The notes: generated by a model not told the origin, from the sequence alone. Numbered from the stretch's first letter, positions 1 through 12,702 are shown. The stretch is 64,000 bases of DNA from Antedon bifida (GCA_963402885.1 OY727099.1:20045001-20109000), one strand, 5' to 3'. Numbers and translations: made by a program.

Positions 1-926
1 TTATGTTTATTATCTAGCTAAAGGTCAAGCTTTAAATAGTGTGTCTGACTTGGGGTTGTTGGAATGTGATTGGAGATTCCTTACTAGCTGTGTGAGCAGC
101 ATGAGAAGCGGAGAGATTGGTAACACACAAGTCTGGCAAGCCAGGCTGAGGCAAGAAGCTGTATAAGTGGATAAGAATTGATTACAGTATAGTGCATAAT
201 TACTCGCTGCTCGTTTTCGTTGTTGGGTTATCACATCGAGTCATCTAAACAATCATCTGTTTTTGGAATATGAAGCTGTAGAAATATTTTGGATCATAGT
301 TTTGATAATGGGAAGTTCATAGCATTGTGTCTTTCAGTAAAACAATGATATTATTATTATTAATCTTTAGGATTAGCTGGTTTAAGGATTAGTAAACATT
401 CTTGACAAGAGGGTAAGTCACTGCTTTATCAAACAAACAATGTACATACACACACTTATTATAATAATATTGTTTGTCATATTTCATGACTACACCTACC
501 TTCAAGATGAGCATATTTCATAGATAGTTCCTTCTTGATAAAGTATAGTAGACAATACAAATGGTATCATTGTCCGAGAATGCATACTATATTTGCTTTG
601 ATTAAAAGATATTGTGGTACTACTGTAGCCACCTGCAGATTTTCTATTTTGAATTTAGTGAAAAGATGGTGGTTTGTAACTTATTTTAGGGAGGGTGGGG
701 TGCAGAAAAGGGTGCATCTTGATTGGTGTTGAGTGTGTCTAATGATCCAAGAGAGTTAATGTTACTGTAGGTAAATAGTCCTGTGTGTACCTCAAATAGA
801 GTAGAAAGGCCATGATATTGTGCACCCTATAAAACTAGGGTAAGGAATATTTTTCTGGTGTGTTGATCATGGCACTGTGCTGTCTTAGAGGGCCTAGTCC
901 TTGGTTTCCAGCTAACTAAATATACT
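1..926. other. non-coding flank, nothing recognised
   Basis: AT-rich sequence with only short random open frames. I see no exon with convincing splice sites, no RNA gene and no repeat family that recurs elsewhere in the window. It is either 5' flank or an upstream intron of the MAP7-family gene, whose start codon was not found. Confidence 0.4.
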
Positions 927-1088
927 GTGTTGAAACACCAGTTCTCGTCAGATCACTGAAATTAAGCAACAATGGCCCTGGTTGCTATATATACCAGAGA
1001 GTGATGGTGTAATGATAAATCGGAGTAGCATATTATAGACATGGGTATGAGCCTATCTGTACCATTCTGATTGCATCCTTATGATTTA
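927..1088 (+). repeat. 5S rRNA-derived SINE, 5' half
   Basis: The stretch around TCTCGTCAGATCACTGAA, ATTAAGCAACAATGGCC and CTGGTTGCTATATATACC follows the internal promoter region of 5S rRNA (TCTCGTCTGATCTCGGAAGC, TAAGCAGGGTCGGGCC, CTGGTTAGTACTTGGATG). The sequence is diverged and continues into an unrelated body, as in SINE3-class elements. The copy is split by the transposon at 1089-3825 and resumes at 3826. It is a retroposon and not a functional 5S gene: the start and terminator of 5S are missing. Confidence 0.65.
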
Positions 1089-1128
1089 GGGGCCGTCCAA
1101 AAACTAATTTTCCGCGAGTTCCGCGATT
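1089..1128 (+). repeat. left terminal inverted repeat of the 2.7-kb element
   Basis: Forty bases identical to the reverse complement of 3786-3825. They end in CCGCGAGTTCCGCGATT, which itself holds two CCGCG motifs. Confidence 0.95.
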
Positions 1129-3785
1129 ATATACCCTATTACTTACTCAACCATGAAAGTGAACGTCTCTTGCGGTAATGAGGCAAAATCATTCAAGCTT
1201 GATTTTCTCGCGGAACTCATGAATATTAATTAATATCGCGAGACTCGCGGAAGCCTTGCAATATCGCGGAACTCGCGGAAGTATTGCCGATACTGGAGAA
1301 TATAGTGTTAACTCGTTTGTACGCTTGATTTTTACGGAAGAACAAATAATTGTATTTCAATATTGTTTACAATTAGGCCAAATAAAAAAACATACTTGTT
1401 AAGCGTCACCGCCCGCTCCTGATTATCCAGCCGCCTCTCTTTTTATTTTTATTTTTTTTTACCCATATACAACGGAAAGTTCAGCGGCCCGGCCCAGCTC
1501 CAGAGCAGGGCTCGAAATTCACGCTAGCAAACTAGCATTTTGCTAGTAGATTCTTCATAATTGCTAGTTGAAATTTCAAAACTAGCAAATATGTTTGCTG
1601 GGCTAGTGTAATTTTTGAAAAATACGTACTTTTTAGCTTAGCTACGCTAGCCGCCGATCGCTCTATGTCGACAACGGCAATTTGGTGAAAACAATTGTTT
1701 CATTTACACGCCGCCGATTTACGTCAAGAAAACGCGAATAGCACCGTGAATCATGTAATGTGGTAAACAGCAAGCTTTTTCCCCCAACACATTAAATCAC
1801 GTGCATTTAGTACGTCGCTGAGATTACATCATCAGTCACGTGATTACAGAATACGCGATTATCAATTTAGGGATTTAACGAAATAAATAGTTTGCCTACA
1901 CAGTGGTCGAAGCGCGTTTTTTATAGGTTCGTAAATTGGAAACACCCCATACATAATGGACTCTACCAATTTTGTTTACGATGATCTCGAGATCGGCACA
2001 CCACGAGGTCCTGTTGGGCGATGGGTTTTCTTAAGCCTGGTTTACCTGTGGAATAATTACACACACTTTTCGCATCACAACTTTAAATACTGATTTACAC
2101 AGCAATTGGCAAAGGATTCATCAAAGAAGAATGAATACGTTGAATAAAAATTCACTTAAGAAATGCCGTAAGCTGTTTTCAAACTATAAATCAGCCCACT
2201 GTTTAGTATTATTGAGACCAACATCATGGTTCTCGCGATAGAATAGGGAATTTCCTGGATAGATGAGTCGAGCGAGAAACGGCGGATCATGGCCGATGAG
2301 TGAGGCGGGGGTAGCAGCTTGGACGGATTAGTTAGCCTAGGGCCTACAATTTCGCTCGGTGGCAATTAAATTTAATGTTTTAATTACGTCTGGATATAAA
2401 CAATACAAAACTCAATTTTGTCATCGGCAATAATATTTCATACATAGTCAATTTTGTTCTGTTTCGCATTTTAAAAGTTTGACGTTTCGTCCTAAAAAAA
2501 AGTGGGCCAAAACGTCCATCGCGCAAAAAATATACCTCCATAAAAAGTTTTAAAAAAAATAAAAAAACCAAAAATATTTTTGTGAACTCTTGACAAAAGA
2601 AAAAACAAAACAGTTTGAAGGTATTAAAGCATAATCTTTTATTTTTACAGTAGTTACAATTATTTTAAGAACGATATAGTATATAAGTACAATGCATGGT
2701 ATAAACTATCGTACACAATACACAGAATCCACTCTCAGTCGCAGCAACTTTGATCATAAAAATATATAATATTTTGTAATCGTATTCGTTTCCTTCGTGC
2801 GTGTTATACCTACTCAACGGCGAATATAAATTTCCCACGTTGTAAATGAACGTAGAGACACGATCCAACACAATGAACTAGGCCAACTAATAAAAATAAT
2901 ATAGCGAACGTCCAGTCGATCCAGAAACGATCCCGACAAAAAAGATCGTAAACAATTCATTCTAAATATAGTATCAGAACGTTCAGTCGGTCGCTCAAAA
3001 GGACTGCCGACAGAAGACCGTAATTATACAGACCTAGTTTTTTTTGGTCACATGGCATGAAACACGATACTCTCTGTTTACCGCAACCTCTCACATGTTT
3101 TTTTTTCAACTCGGTAGGAGGGGTAACTAATTAAGATCGTGTACCTGGATTTTGTGTCACATGACATGAAACGTAATATAATACTCTTTTAGCTGCTCTA
3201 AACTGTTCCCACGATTCACATGTTTTTTTCCCTCCATCCAAATTCTAGTCGGGCATTTTCTTTACACATGTATTTAATAATTATTAAAAGGCCTATCTTA
3301 AATCTTAACATGGAATATATATTTATTTTGCATATTTTATTGTTGGTGTCCTAGCCTAGGTGTCGTTGTTTTTTATAATTCGCTAACAAAAGGTAGGATT
3401 AAATCATTTATAGTGTAGGCCGCCAAAACAATAATAATTATTATTATACTACTGTATGACGTGGGTACTACTAACTAGACTGGGCTAGCTGACATATCGG
3501 CTAGCTGGGCCTAGGAGGGATACTACTGTATACGAGATTATCGTCGTAAAAGGACCTAGTTGATTCATTAGTTCTGAATGTAATGTTTTTCCGTTTTAGC
3601 CTAGTCGTAGTTCCTGGTAAATTGTAAACATTTAATTAGGCTCCCCGCGGAACTCGCGATATGTGGGCGGCAACATTTTGATTGTTTATATGAATATTCA
3701 TCAATTGCGTTCCGCGAGCATTCCGAATGAATATTTTTGTATCGCACGTTCCGCGGAAATGAGGTTCAATGAACTATGAAGGTAA

Positions 3786-3825
3786 AATCGCGGAACTCGC
3801 GGAAAATTAGTTTTTGGACGGCCCC
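3786..3825 (-). repeat. right terminal inverted repeat of the 2.7-kb element
   Basis: Perfect inverted match to 1089-1128, followed directly by the TTA target-site copy at 3826-3828. Confidence 0.95.
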
Positions 3826-3990
3826 TTACTCTCCTTCGGATGGGATGTAAAGCTGTTAACTTTGTACAGTACACTATTCAAAAAGAGTAGGGGATTGTCT
3901 CCCGGTGTGCTGATAGACGCTGCACTCCTGGCTGGCTGCCGTGGGTCTGTGGAGGGCCTAATCCGAATTTCATTTTCATTTAAAGCTAAG
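3826..3990 (+). repeat. 5S rRNA-derived SINE, 3' half
   Basis: Continuation of the SINE begun at 927. It contains TCCTTCGGATGGGATGTAAA and the GTCTCCCGGTGTGCTGATAG body, and ends in a CATTT-rich tail. Removing the 2.7-kb transposon and one TTA joins it to the 5' half. Confidence 0.55.
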
Positions 3991-4813
3991 TAAACAGTGA
4001 GATTCAACGCAAACTTTATGCGACATAAGTAAATTTACTACAAATCGAATGATCAATCACTTGTAATAGTCAAATTGCTTTGTTTTTTCTAGGAGGAACC
4101 AACCTTATAAGGAAAATTTTTACAAAATTTAAAATTTATACTCCACATTTTTATCTGAAACTAAAGATAGGTCTTTTCCAATATTCATATTCTGTACAAC
4201 ACAATACTAGTTTGCTGCCTTCATACATTCACAATTCATACATAAATAATATTATCTTTATTTTGAATGCTAATTTGATATGATTCACACTTGTACAGTC
4301 TAAAAATGAACTTGAGTTTGCTTTACACTCCGATATTGTTTACATTTCATTGAAAGTCTACCAACTGCAGAGTAGTGGAATAATATAAGGGGACTTTGAA
4401 TTATGCGACAGATAGATCAATCAATGTTAGCCCTGTGATCACGAGGAGGAAAATCAGTCTATTGTCTGGTATAATGTGAAGCTAGATAGGTAGCAGTAGT
4501 AGGAATTGGACCGTAATGCGACAATGCCAAGTAAAGGTTTAAAGACTACAACTGTAAAACATTCACGTCCATTGGGTAAGATCTGTTCTTGCTTCTCATT
4601 TGCATACTGTACTAACATTAGCAAATTTCTCTGAGCCCAGGATTCAGGAATATTTCAAATGTTTTGTTCTTTTTTTTCATTGTGAAGTCATTCATATGTA
4701 TCACTATCTACTTTTTATATAATTTATATTTAAATTGAATTCAGATTTTGTTTGTGACTGAAAAGAGTGTGGAACCACTGTGGTACTGTACCCTATCCTT
4801 CCCTGAATCTCAT
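3991..4813. other. non-coding, nothing recognised
   Basis: AT-rich non-coding DNA; no repeat shared with the rest of the window and no plausible exon seen. Confidence 0.4.
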
Positions 4814-5008
4814 AAGGCCAGTTTACACAGACGAATGGTAACGGTAACAGTAAGCAGAAAACAGTGTATCATGTCCCATGTAGAATCTGTATCTATCCTG
4901 AGCAGAAACCGTCCGTCCACTCCGCGTTGTGTGTAAATGGTCATAAGGAATAACATAGATTCTATATTTTTTCACCATTTACCGCTCGTCTGTGTAAAAA
5001 TGGCCTTT
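4814..5008. mobile_element. MITE with about 28-bp imperfect TIRs
   Basis: The left end AAGGCCAGTTTACACAGACG and the right end (reverse complement AAAGGCCATTTTTACACAGA) match over about 28 bases with a few mismatches. The total is about 195 bp with no coding capacity. The superfamily is not assignable by eye. Confidence 0.7.
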
Positions 5009-5436
5009 AATCATGACTCTCTTGTTCCTGGCCTGCTTTAGTTCACTGCCAGGAAAGCACTCTTAGACTTGGCCTGCTTGAGGCCCAACCATTTCGTGAA
5101 GTCAGGTCGGTAGTTACGAGCATACGCCCCAGTTTTATAGTCCTGTTGTCTTATGAGTTCTGACAGATTTATGTATTGTAAGTGATGATTCTATACTACA
5201 GTAACTGACTAAAGCAGCTGCTGCAATACAACTATTCAATATATTGCAGACATGATGGAGCGCAATACTTCAATAACAAATAAACATTTCATTACAAACT
5301 CAAAAGAATTTACAACACACGACACCTGCAGGTGGAGAACAATTTAATAATTGCGCTATATTAATTATTCTAAATTTTAATTAATACACTGTGTACAACA
5401 TTCTGACAGATTCATAGATTTTTATTATAGTAGAAT

Positions 5437-5603
5437 CCCTATAAAGGGGACACCTTTGTGACTCAACAGAGTACCTCCCTCCTCCTTCTTTAAATAGCCT
5501 GGGGTGTTATCTAAATAGAGGCTGACTGTAAATTGTTAAAACGACCTTTTCATGGGAAAGTGTACCCTTATTTGAGGTCTCCCAAAGAAGAGCTACTACA
5601 AAG
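5437..5603. repeat. degenerate copy of the TAGAACCCC...GGAGTTCTACTG element
   Basis: Starts TAGTAGAATCCCTATAAAGG and ends CTCCCAAAGAAGAGCTACTA, matching the termini of the better copy at 39,107-39,749. The interior has diverged remnants of the short AATAG/GTCCCC tandem unit. Confidence 0.55.
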
Positions 5604-6820
5604 TTAGCTACTGTATTTTGTTTTACAGTTCAATCATTGTCCTGCCCTACAGGCCTTATGTTCAAGTCACTCACGATACAAATTCCCATGCATACATAGC
5701 ACTTCAGATATTTTACAATGGAAAGATAGTTAAATTGTAATAAATTCATCGTTGTTGTTACTCTGCATACAAGTAAACAATAGGATTTTATTATTCATTC
5801 TGTTTTATTTACAATATTGTTATTGATTTACATTTTTATTACCTCCTGCTACATTGCGTGTTAAGACTTAATGTATAATTAGTAGCTGAACTGTAGTTAC
5901 GCAATGCAATGACGATAACTGGCATTTCAACACGTTGTTTTAACATACAATACCATAATGAAAAACTTACAGTATCGGAAGTGGTGTAACGCAGGGAGCA
6001 AAAGCCCCTGGTTTAGCACTCCTAAGGGCCCTGCAACGCTGGGTAGGGTAGTTGTGCGGCTCATGCTCTGGTGTTCCTTAAGCTCTGGGAGCTACTGGGT
6101 TTAGCCAGTAAGAGCTTATAGCTGTTAGACCACTAAATACTGGCAGACTTTTGAATCTACAGTACAAACCAGTTTTGTAATTAACACAAATAATCAATGC
6201 TTAAAGGATTTAATTTATACAAACATACTGTTATAATAAAAACCCAAAATATTTTAGTATTTATATTTGTCAGCAAATGCAGATGTTTGATTTCACAAGA
6301 ACACAAACCAACTTTATTTCTAGCGATATCATTTACTTTATACTGGACGTATAGTCTATAAAGTCTATAAACATTTTAAGTAGCTGCATGCTTGCTATAA
6401 AGATAGGGTTCCGAACTTTGTGGACACTTTGGAATGGAAGAACTATAGACAGACAAAGTAGCACTAACAAATTTATAAAGGTAAAACTATTGTATGCCGT
6501 GTGCATTTTAATAATACAAATTTAATTTGTTACCACGAGGCAATACTGTTGATGTTTTACTTGGAAAATTCATTATCAATATTCTTGATGATTTATAATT
6601 AATTTATTCTTTGCCATAGTTTTCAATAATACAATCAAAAGTGTCCTGAAAACAGCATAATTTAAAATTTAATAATATTATAATTATACGAAATGGCAAG
6701 AAAAACCAATTAATAAAATTGTAATTCATCACAGACACTGCCACCATTATTAGAGTATTTGTGATAAAGAATTGTTAATGAAATTGATAAAATAATTGGT
6801 AAAAACTGTATGTTTTAAGG
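5604..6820. other. non-coding, nothing firm
   Basis: AT-rich. A slightly GC-richer patch near 5,975-6,120 has repeated CCCTG/GGGTAG blocks, but no gene or known repeat was recognised. Confidence 0.35.
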
Positions 6821-7050
6821 TGAGTAAGTGGCCGAGTGGTTAACATCGGCAAGGGTTTGAGTCTCACTCGCTCCATGGTTCTGGTGGTAGAACAAGTCTT
6901 CGCGGATAATGACTAAAAACCATAGGTCCAGTGTACACATCTAGCTCATCTGAACTTAGTACATCTTTTGATGTGTCACACACAGCCACTGTGCAATTGG
7001 GACTGGGCCGATTTAGGGATGTTTTACCACGTGTAGTGTTAGTCCCATCC
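6821..7050 (+). repeat. tRNA-derived SINE (family A), + orientation
   Basis: Begins with a tRNA-like head, GTGGCCGAGTGGTTAACATC, then a box-B-like GGGTTTGAGTCTC. This is followed by the body CCATGGTTCTGGTGGTAGAA, CAAGTCTTCGCGGATAATGA and GGTCCAGTGTACAC that is shared with the reverse copy at 12,703-13,030. About 30 bases are missing from the middle of the tRNA head compared with that copy. Confidence 0.75.
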
Positions 7051-9546
7051 TTTAATAATGTGTACATCTTAGTGAGAAGTTGAATATAAAAGTTTATTAT
7101 TACGTTAAATTGCAACTGTTATTCAAATTATTGGTTTTAACAGGTCATTTGAAATATTGTATGCACTAGTGCTAATTCTAGCAATTATTAATTATGTAAA
7201 TATTATATTATATAATTATTAATGCATTATGCCTTTTCTGTGTAAGTTTAATATTTGTTTGAATTTTTGAAATTCCACATTGATTTCATTTCATATTTTC
7301 ATCATTGTTATTGATTGGTGATATTTGCGATTAAAACGCTAGACCTCTCGTTGACTCGTGAATCAGTCAATATGATTGGAATTTGTTAATGTTAAGTTGC
7401 AATAGTAGATAGTGTTTTTATAGCTTACCAAAAATGAAACGAGTCCGTGAAATACAGGAGCAATCTCAAATTGTTTGCATAAATTAAGGTACAGTATAGT
7501 AGTACTAAATTACATACTGGACGATTGTGTTTGTGTTTGTTATGACTGATAAGAATAACACTTTCCAGACCTTTCCATAACAATGATTTTGTACTACTAG
7601 ACTTAGTTAGCTTTATGTGTTATTAGCCCATCTAGATCTAGACCTGTACAGTAACAAGGTTTCCTCAGACTGGCTAAACCTTTCACTGTTGGACAACTAG
7701 TCACAATCAGATTGGGATAGCCTATGATAGCCATCTGCAACCATCTCAACTTTTCAGTTAAACCAGAATATTCATACTATTACTAAATTTGCAGGAGATA
7801 TTTTTAATACTTGGATTTAATTCAATACCATTTGTCCTCAAATAAACGCCCTCCTAAAAACCCTCCTGACTTAAATGGATCTGTGCATTCTTGGCATATA
7901 TTGTACATCACTGCTTATTTTGTATTTAACTGGACTTTTACCACAAAGCAAAAGAATGTATGAAACATCTGTGTACAAACTAGCATATTGAGGATCATGG
8001 GCTTATATTTGGTTTTAGTCCTATGTGTTCACAACAGTCATGCTCCGTTTGTTATGTAGTCTGCAAGTGTAAAATTCTCACTGTTGGAGCAGTGGGTATT
8101 TGAGTATGTGCCTGTACAGTACATGTTTAAACTACAATTTGCGTCAGTGTTTTAAACAGTACATTTCTATCTACAAAATTATTCCCTATCAGCGGGTAAT
8201 TTGTTTTGTGTGATAATTGTGATTGCTTGGTGATGATTATGGCTGGCATTGATGAGGATTGGAGATCTTGCAGTTGGCCTCCGGGCAAGAATTAAAGGAC
8301 ACACGGCCGCAGTGCAGGATTATTTCACAACTACTTTCTGAATTCATTGTTTTAATGGAGTCGTATCAACAGTGGAATCTACTACTATGCAAATTATAGA
8401 TTTCTACTTGATTTTATTCATGCAATATGTTCGGAGTGGTCACTCAGTATATGAAATAAATACACTACAAAGTAAAATTACTTATAATACAATATTTAAT
8501 GTAAAAGAATAAAGATATTTTCTGTACTCTCGCAGATTACGCATGTTCAAAATGATGATTTCTATACTATGATAGAGTTTACATAAATCTTTCCTGACAT
8601 TGATGTGTTGTTTGTACAGGTATAGGATGCTGTATGTCTGTTCCACTCTATGGTTTTCCATCCTCACCTGGTTAGACACTTCATTTTTTTAGGTAGATCA
8701 CCTTAGCAATAGTTCAGTACTATTTAATATACTCGGTGTGTTGTCTTTAAAGTCCCTTTCTATAAAAGTTATTATATTCCAGCCGCAATAGTCACAATAT
8801 AGGTTGATGTGAATCATTACTGGTAATAATGCAGTCTATACCGGCATTTTGCTAGCATTCATGCCTATGCGAAAGTACAGTAGATTAATATACAGAAGCT
8901 ACCTTTAATGGATTGCAATTTGTAAAAAGTGCGAAAAGGTATTTGTTGCTTTACATTTTACTTTCATGTTTCTAGAATTTCTTAGATAGAAAACAGGGTT
9001 CCACATTTTGCAATATACCTGATTATAATATGGTTGTCTAGCAAGACAAGTTTTGGCTGAGTATAAATTAATTACTCAAGTAGCCTGTCACTAGACTAGC
9101 CAATGTATGCAAGGAGTCAATCAATAGTCCAACGCATCTCATCATGATTTCCCATGTGACCAGGCCAGTAGCCATATAATTTAACTATACGATACCTGGA
9201 TGTTTACTGGTGTATTCTAAAGTTATGGATACTGGCTTATTTTTAACAAGCTCGTTAACACAAATAAAATCCCAAAAATTATGAAACATAGAGGAAACTA
9301 TAGATCAATAATTATTGGATAATCAATAGAAAATGTTTGCCTGCACCTGGTCTTTAACAGTACTGGGTTGGGTGTACAGTAGGTGAAAGTTGAATAGAAG
9401 ACTTTGATAGTTGGTAACCTAGCCTACCAAAAGCCATTACAACTACATGGCTATTTAATATGCTCTAATACTATGACATGAATAAAATCGATATTAATGC
9501 TCTAAAAATGATACCTCTATTGAAGATACAAATACGATTGTTTAAT
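7051..9546. other. non-coding, mostly featureless
   Basis: AT-rich intronic or flanking DNA. A short motif, CAAATAAACGCCCTCC, near 7,838 resembles the inverted motif near 55,215 (TTTATTCGAGGG) and may be an old shared repeat. No exon seen. Confidence 0.35.
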
Positions 9547-9716
9547 ATACAGTAAAACTTTGTCTACACAATCAAACTTTATGTGACAAAAAGTGTGATG
9601 TGCCCATATATGTACATGGTGACATTATATCACTACCATATTTGGGCATATCACTACCATATTTAGGCACATCAAACTTTTTTTTGGTCAAACTAGTTTG
9701 GTAGTAGACAGAGCAT
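9547..9716. mobile_element. palindromic MITE, family M, copy 1
   Basis: Contains TGTCTACACAATCAAACTTT at the left, GATGTGCCCATATATG internally, two direct copies of ATATCACTACCATATTT, and GTAGTAGACAGAG at the right. The two ends are reverse complements of each other. The same structure recurs at 13.5, 14.3, 19.8 and 31.5 kb. Confidence 0.75.
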
Positions 9717-9872
9717 TATCCTCCTTTTCTACATATTCAGGGGACATCCTTATTGAAGGTATCCCTCCCTTGTTCTCCCAAAGAAGAATATCAATAACTT
9801 CGCTTAATTGTTTGGAATTTCTATATTGGGAGAACACTGTATCCCCAATAAGGGTTCTACTTACAAGAAAAC
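9717..9872. repeat. fragment of the TAGAACCCC-type element
   Basis: Contains the words GGGGACATCC, TTCTCCCAAAGAAG and CCCCAATAAGGGTTCTACT that match the family at 39.1 kb. The segment is itself partly self-complementary, so short open frames appear on both strands. Confidence 0.4.
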
Positions 9873-10430
9873 ACATTAATATTTAAACAAAACTTTTTTT
9901 AAATTATAAGAAAAATATTAATTTTAAACACATATCCTGGTGGAAGCGCCATGATTTTTAAAATTCCTACAAATTCATTTTCATAAGTGAGCATTGTATT
10001 TGATTTACAGCACATTGAGTCACACTATGATTAAACAATGTCTGGAACCATGATGAAATATTCTAATATTGTAGTAATGTCTTATTTCCTGAAATCATTA
10101 GAACATCATAAATGAATACATTAATGTTACAGTGACTACTGCTTTTCATGTCATTTATTGTCTACATTATTCACTGATTTCAGCTGCTAGATTTCATTTC
10201 ATAGTTTTGTTTTTGTGAGTTTGAAAGAGTATTTCATCAACAGCAATACTAAGTGACTGTCTCAGCCTCAGGAGACTTTGCAATACATAATGTACATCTA
10301 TAAATAACATTTATTTTCAGTGTGTATTGTGATACTTTTGACAGAAAATATGAGAATTTTATCAGTTGATTGTAGGTACTGTTAAGGGAATTTTATTATG
10401 TAAATGGAACTTTAATACCATGTATTATTA

Positions 10431-10698
10431 AAGATATATTGTCCCCCCGAAAAAATAATTTATTGTAAATTTTTTTTTTTTGAATATGCCATTTTAATGT
10501 CATAAAATTAAATTAGGTCGAAAAAAATTATTTACATGAAAAATTGTAATTTAATGGAAAAAATGTGCTTTTGGTTGAATTTACAGTTACGGTTTATTGT
10601 GTCTTTTTATAAGTGAAAACATTTAAGTTGTTTTTCTACAGAAGTGATTAACTTTATTAAATTTAATTTTTTTTATGTTTTTGGGGACAATACATCTT
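10431..10698. mobile_element. MITE family K, copy 1 (AAGATATATTGTCCCC ends)
   Basis: The left end AAGATATATTGTCCCC and the right end GGGGACAATACATCTT are inverted repeats flanked by TA on both sides (10,429-10,430 and 10,699-10,700). This suggests a Tc1/mariner-type TA target duplication. The 268-bp AT-rich interior is non-coding. Related copies are at 46,086 and 54,592. Confidence 0.8.
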
Positions 10699-11341
10699 TA
10701 AAAATATATAGTATTTTAAATGAATTAGTACATTGTTTAAGCTGTATCAAATGTAATTTTAAGCTATCACTTTTTTTAATGAATTTTAAATTCGACAAGT
10801 AAACAATCGGTCTAGATCCTGCAGTAAATTGAATTACTGCAGTAACAACCTAAACACTAGTACTAATTACATTTGGTAGCATTAGAATAGAACAAAGAAG
10901 CGTTGATAATGTTGTTAAGCTTCCCGTTCATATCATATCTGTATGATCAACAGTCTACAGACCTTTAGACTACGAATACTTATATCACCAAATGTTAATG
11001 TTACACGAACGTGACCAGTCACAGGCTTCCAAACCAACCAAAATTCATGTCTGACTCAACTACTGTTATAAAGTGAGCAAATATTGTTTTAGAGGGGTAG
11101 CTTAAATTATTTAGAACACACTGGTTGTGACTCACAGCATTGTTTGATGTATTTTTTAAACCAACTATTGTTGATAATTAATCATTGGAGTTTGATTCTT
11201 AGCACATGTACCACCATATTGAATGTATTGAACATGTGTAAGCAATGCGTACAACGTGAGCATGTGTAAACATTTTGTTTTCGGTGTAGGACATCAGAGG
11301 TATGTTCTCTTTTCATCAATTATTATGGTATGTAGGTGAAA
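10699..11341. other. non-coding, nothing recognised
   Basis: AT-rich non-coding DNA without identifiable repeat or exon. Confidence 0.35.
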
Positions 11342-11735
11342 CTGCTAATATTAAGGTGACACCTTCCGGACCCAATAAAATATAATTTTAAGGGGTGTTT
11401 CCTATATACGGGTTTACCATAGTGTTACACTTACAGATATGTCCTTTATTTGTTTCAAGGGAAAATGTCCCCTTAATAGGAGTGTTCCCTGTATAGGGGT
11501 TTACCATTAGTGTTACTGATATGTCCCTTATTTGTTTCAAAGGAATGTGTTCCATCAATAGGGGTGTTCCCTGTATAGGGGTTGACATAGTGTTACAGAT
11601 ATTCCTCTTATTTGAATTCAAGAGAAAATGTCCCCTTAGGGATGTTCCCTGTATAGGGGTTTACCATAGTGTTACAGATGCCCCTTATTTGAATTCAAAG
11701 GTAAGTGTCCCCTTAATAGGGATGTCTATTCAAAT
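11342..11735. repeat. tandem array in a TAGAACCCC-type element
   Basis: Four to five imperfect units of about 95-100 bp, each containing GTTCCCTGTATAGGGGTTTA, CATAGTGTTACAGATATG and AATGTCCCCTTAATAGG. Units differ by small indels. Short open frames on both strands are by-products of the repetition. Confidence 0.7.
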
Positions 11736-12702
11736 CCTATAATGATGAAATATCACATCTATTGGTGCCTGCATGGCGTTTCAACTACTGTAGTCAATTG
11801 AACATTAATATTAAATACCACTATAAGAATATTTTACAATGAAAATATAACCATTAGATACTTTAATTTATGTGTGCTATGCTTAGTTGATGTTGCAATA
11901 CCCAATAGAGCCTATGTCATAGTGTAATAACTGTGTTAAATTCAACCCATTACTAGCTTGCAGTATGCAGTATTATTTTCACGTTTGTACTATGTCCAGG
12001 GATATAGGTAGAGATGTCTAGGGATTTGTGTAGAAAACAGTACTGAATAGGTAGCCAACATTGTTTTGAGTGCAGTGCAGTGGGGATCCAGTTTTTTGAA
12101 AACTGAGAGAGGGGGTAGGTCCTGTGGTAAAATTAAGCTGTGTGGAAGACTTCGAAATACTGTAAGCTTTAGATTGGGTGGAGGACTCCAAAGGTGGTAT
12201 CTTTGCCCATGTCAGCCCAGCACAATTACAATGATGCTATGTTGTTTAAAATTTGAATCAAAGTTATATTGATATATTTCATAATTCAAGAATTCGGAAT
12301 TCTATACTTACTTAAAAACTAGAGTATTGATTCAAGACAGATTCAGTTTATTGATTTTTTTAAGTAGTTCAAGTCTATTTTCTTTTAAACCTTTCACATT
12401 TCACTACTTAATTCCGTCAGTGATGCTCATCAAAAACTTCCCTAAAACAGTAAATTATGAAATGTGATCCAGGTATGACACCTATGTCACAAGATCAAAT
12501 TACAATCCGTAGATTAACGTTTACAAGAGAGTCGGTATCTTCATAGATTTTTCTGTATAGTTGATAGTGGCCTGATTAGTGTGACATCTTCGGTTCATAC
12601 AGTAGTGTTGTCAGCATTGTAGGTTGAAACATTATTTTTTACGTTTGTCCGCATTAAAAGCTGTGTTGTCATGATACTGTACCTTTAGGTAGGTTAGTAT
12701 TT
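11736..12702. other. non-coding, nothing recognised
   Basis: No convincing gene or repeat. A 68-codon open frame near 12,066 has no recognisable protein similarity. Confidence 0.35.

Larger units (their letters stand above)
1089..3825. mobile_element. PIF/Harbinger-like non-autonomous DNA transposon with perfect TIRs
   Basis: The ends are perfect 40-bp terminal inverted repeats (1089-1128 and 3786-3825) beginning GGGGCCGTCCAAAAACTAAT, flanked by a TTA target duplication (1086-1088 and 3826-3828). A 3-bp TTA/TAA duplication and a GGG start are typical of PIF/Harbinger, so the superfamily call is inference. No open frame longer than about 70 codons exists inside, so it would have to be mobilised in trans. 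Both subterminal regions carry several copies of CGCGGAACTCGCGG-type motifs (about 1221-1290 and 3645-3750). The interior also contains repeated CTAGCAAA motifs (1520-1610), possibly an older insertion. It interrupts the 5S-derived SINE. Confidence 0.85.

Noticed and set aside
927..1010. 5S rRNA gene
   Set aside because: Only the internal promoter part resembles 5S; it is diverged and fused to a SINE body.
2289..2305. ATGGCCGATGAGTGAGG as a possible MAP7 first exon (Met-Ala-Asp, then a GT donor)
   Set aside because: It lies inside the 2.7-kb transposon, and the exon would end in phase 2 whereas the next detected exon needs phase 1.
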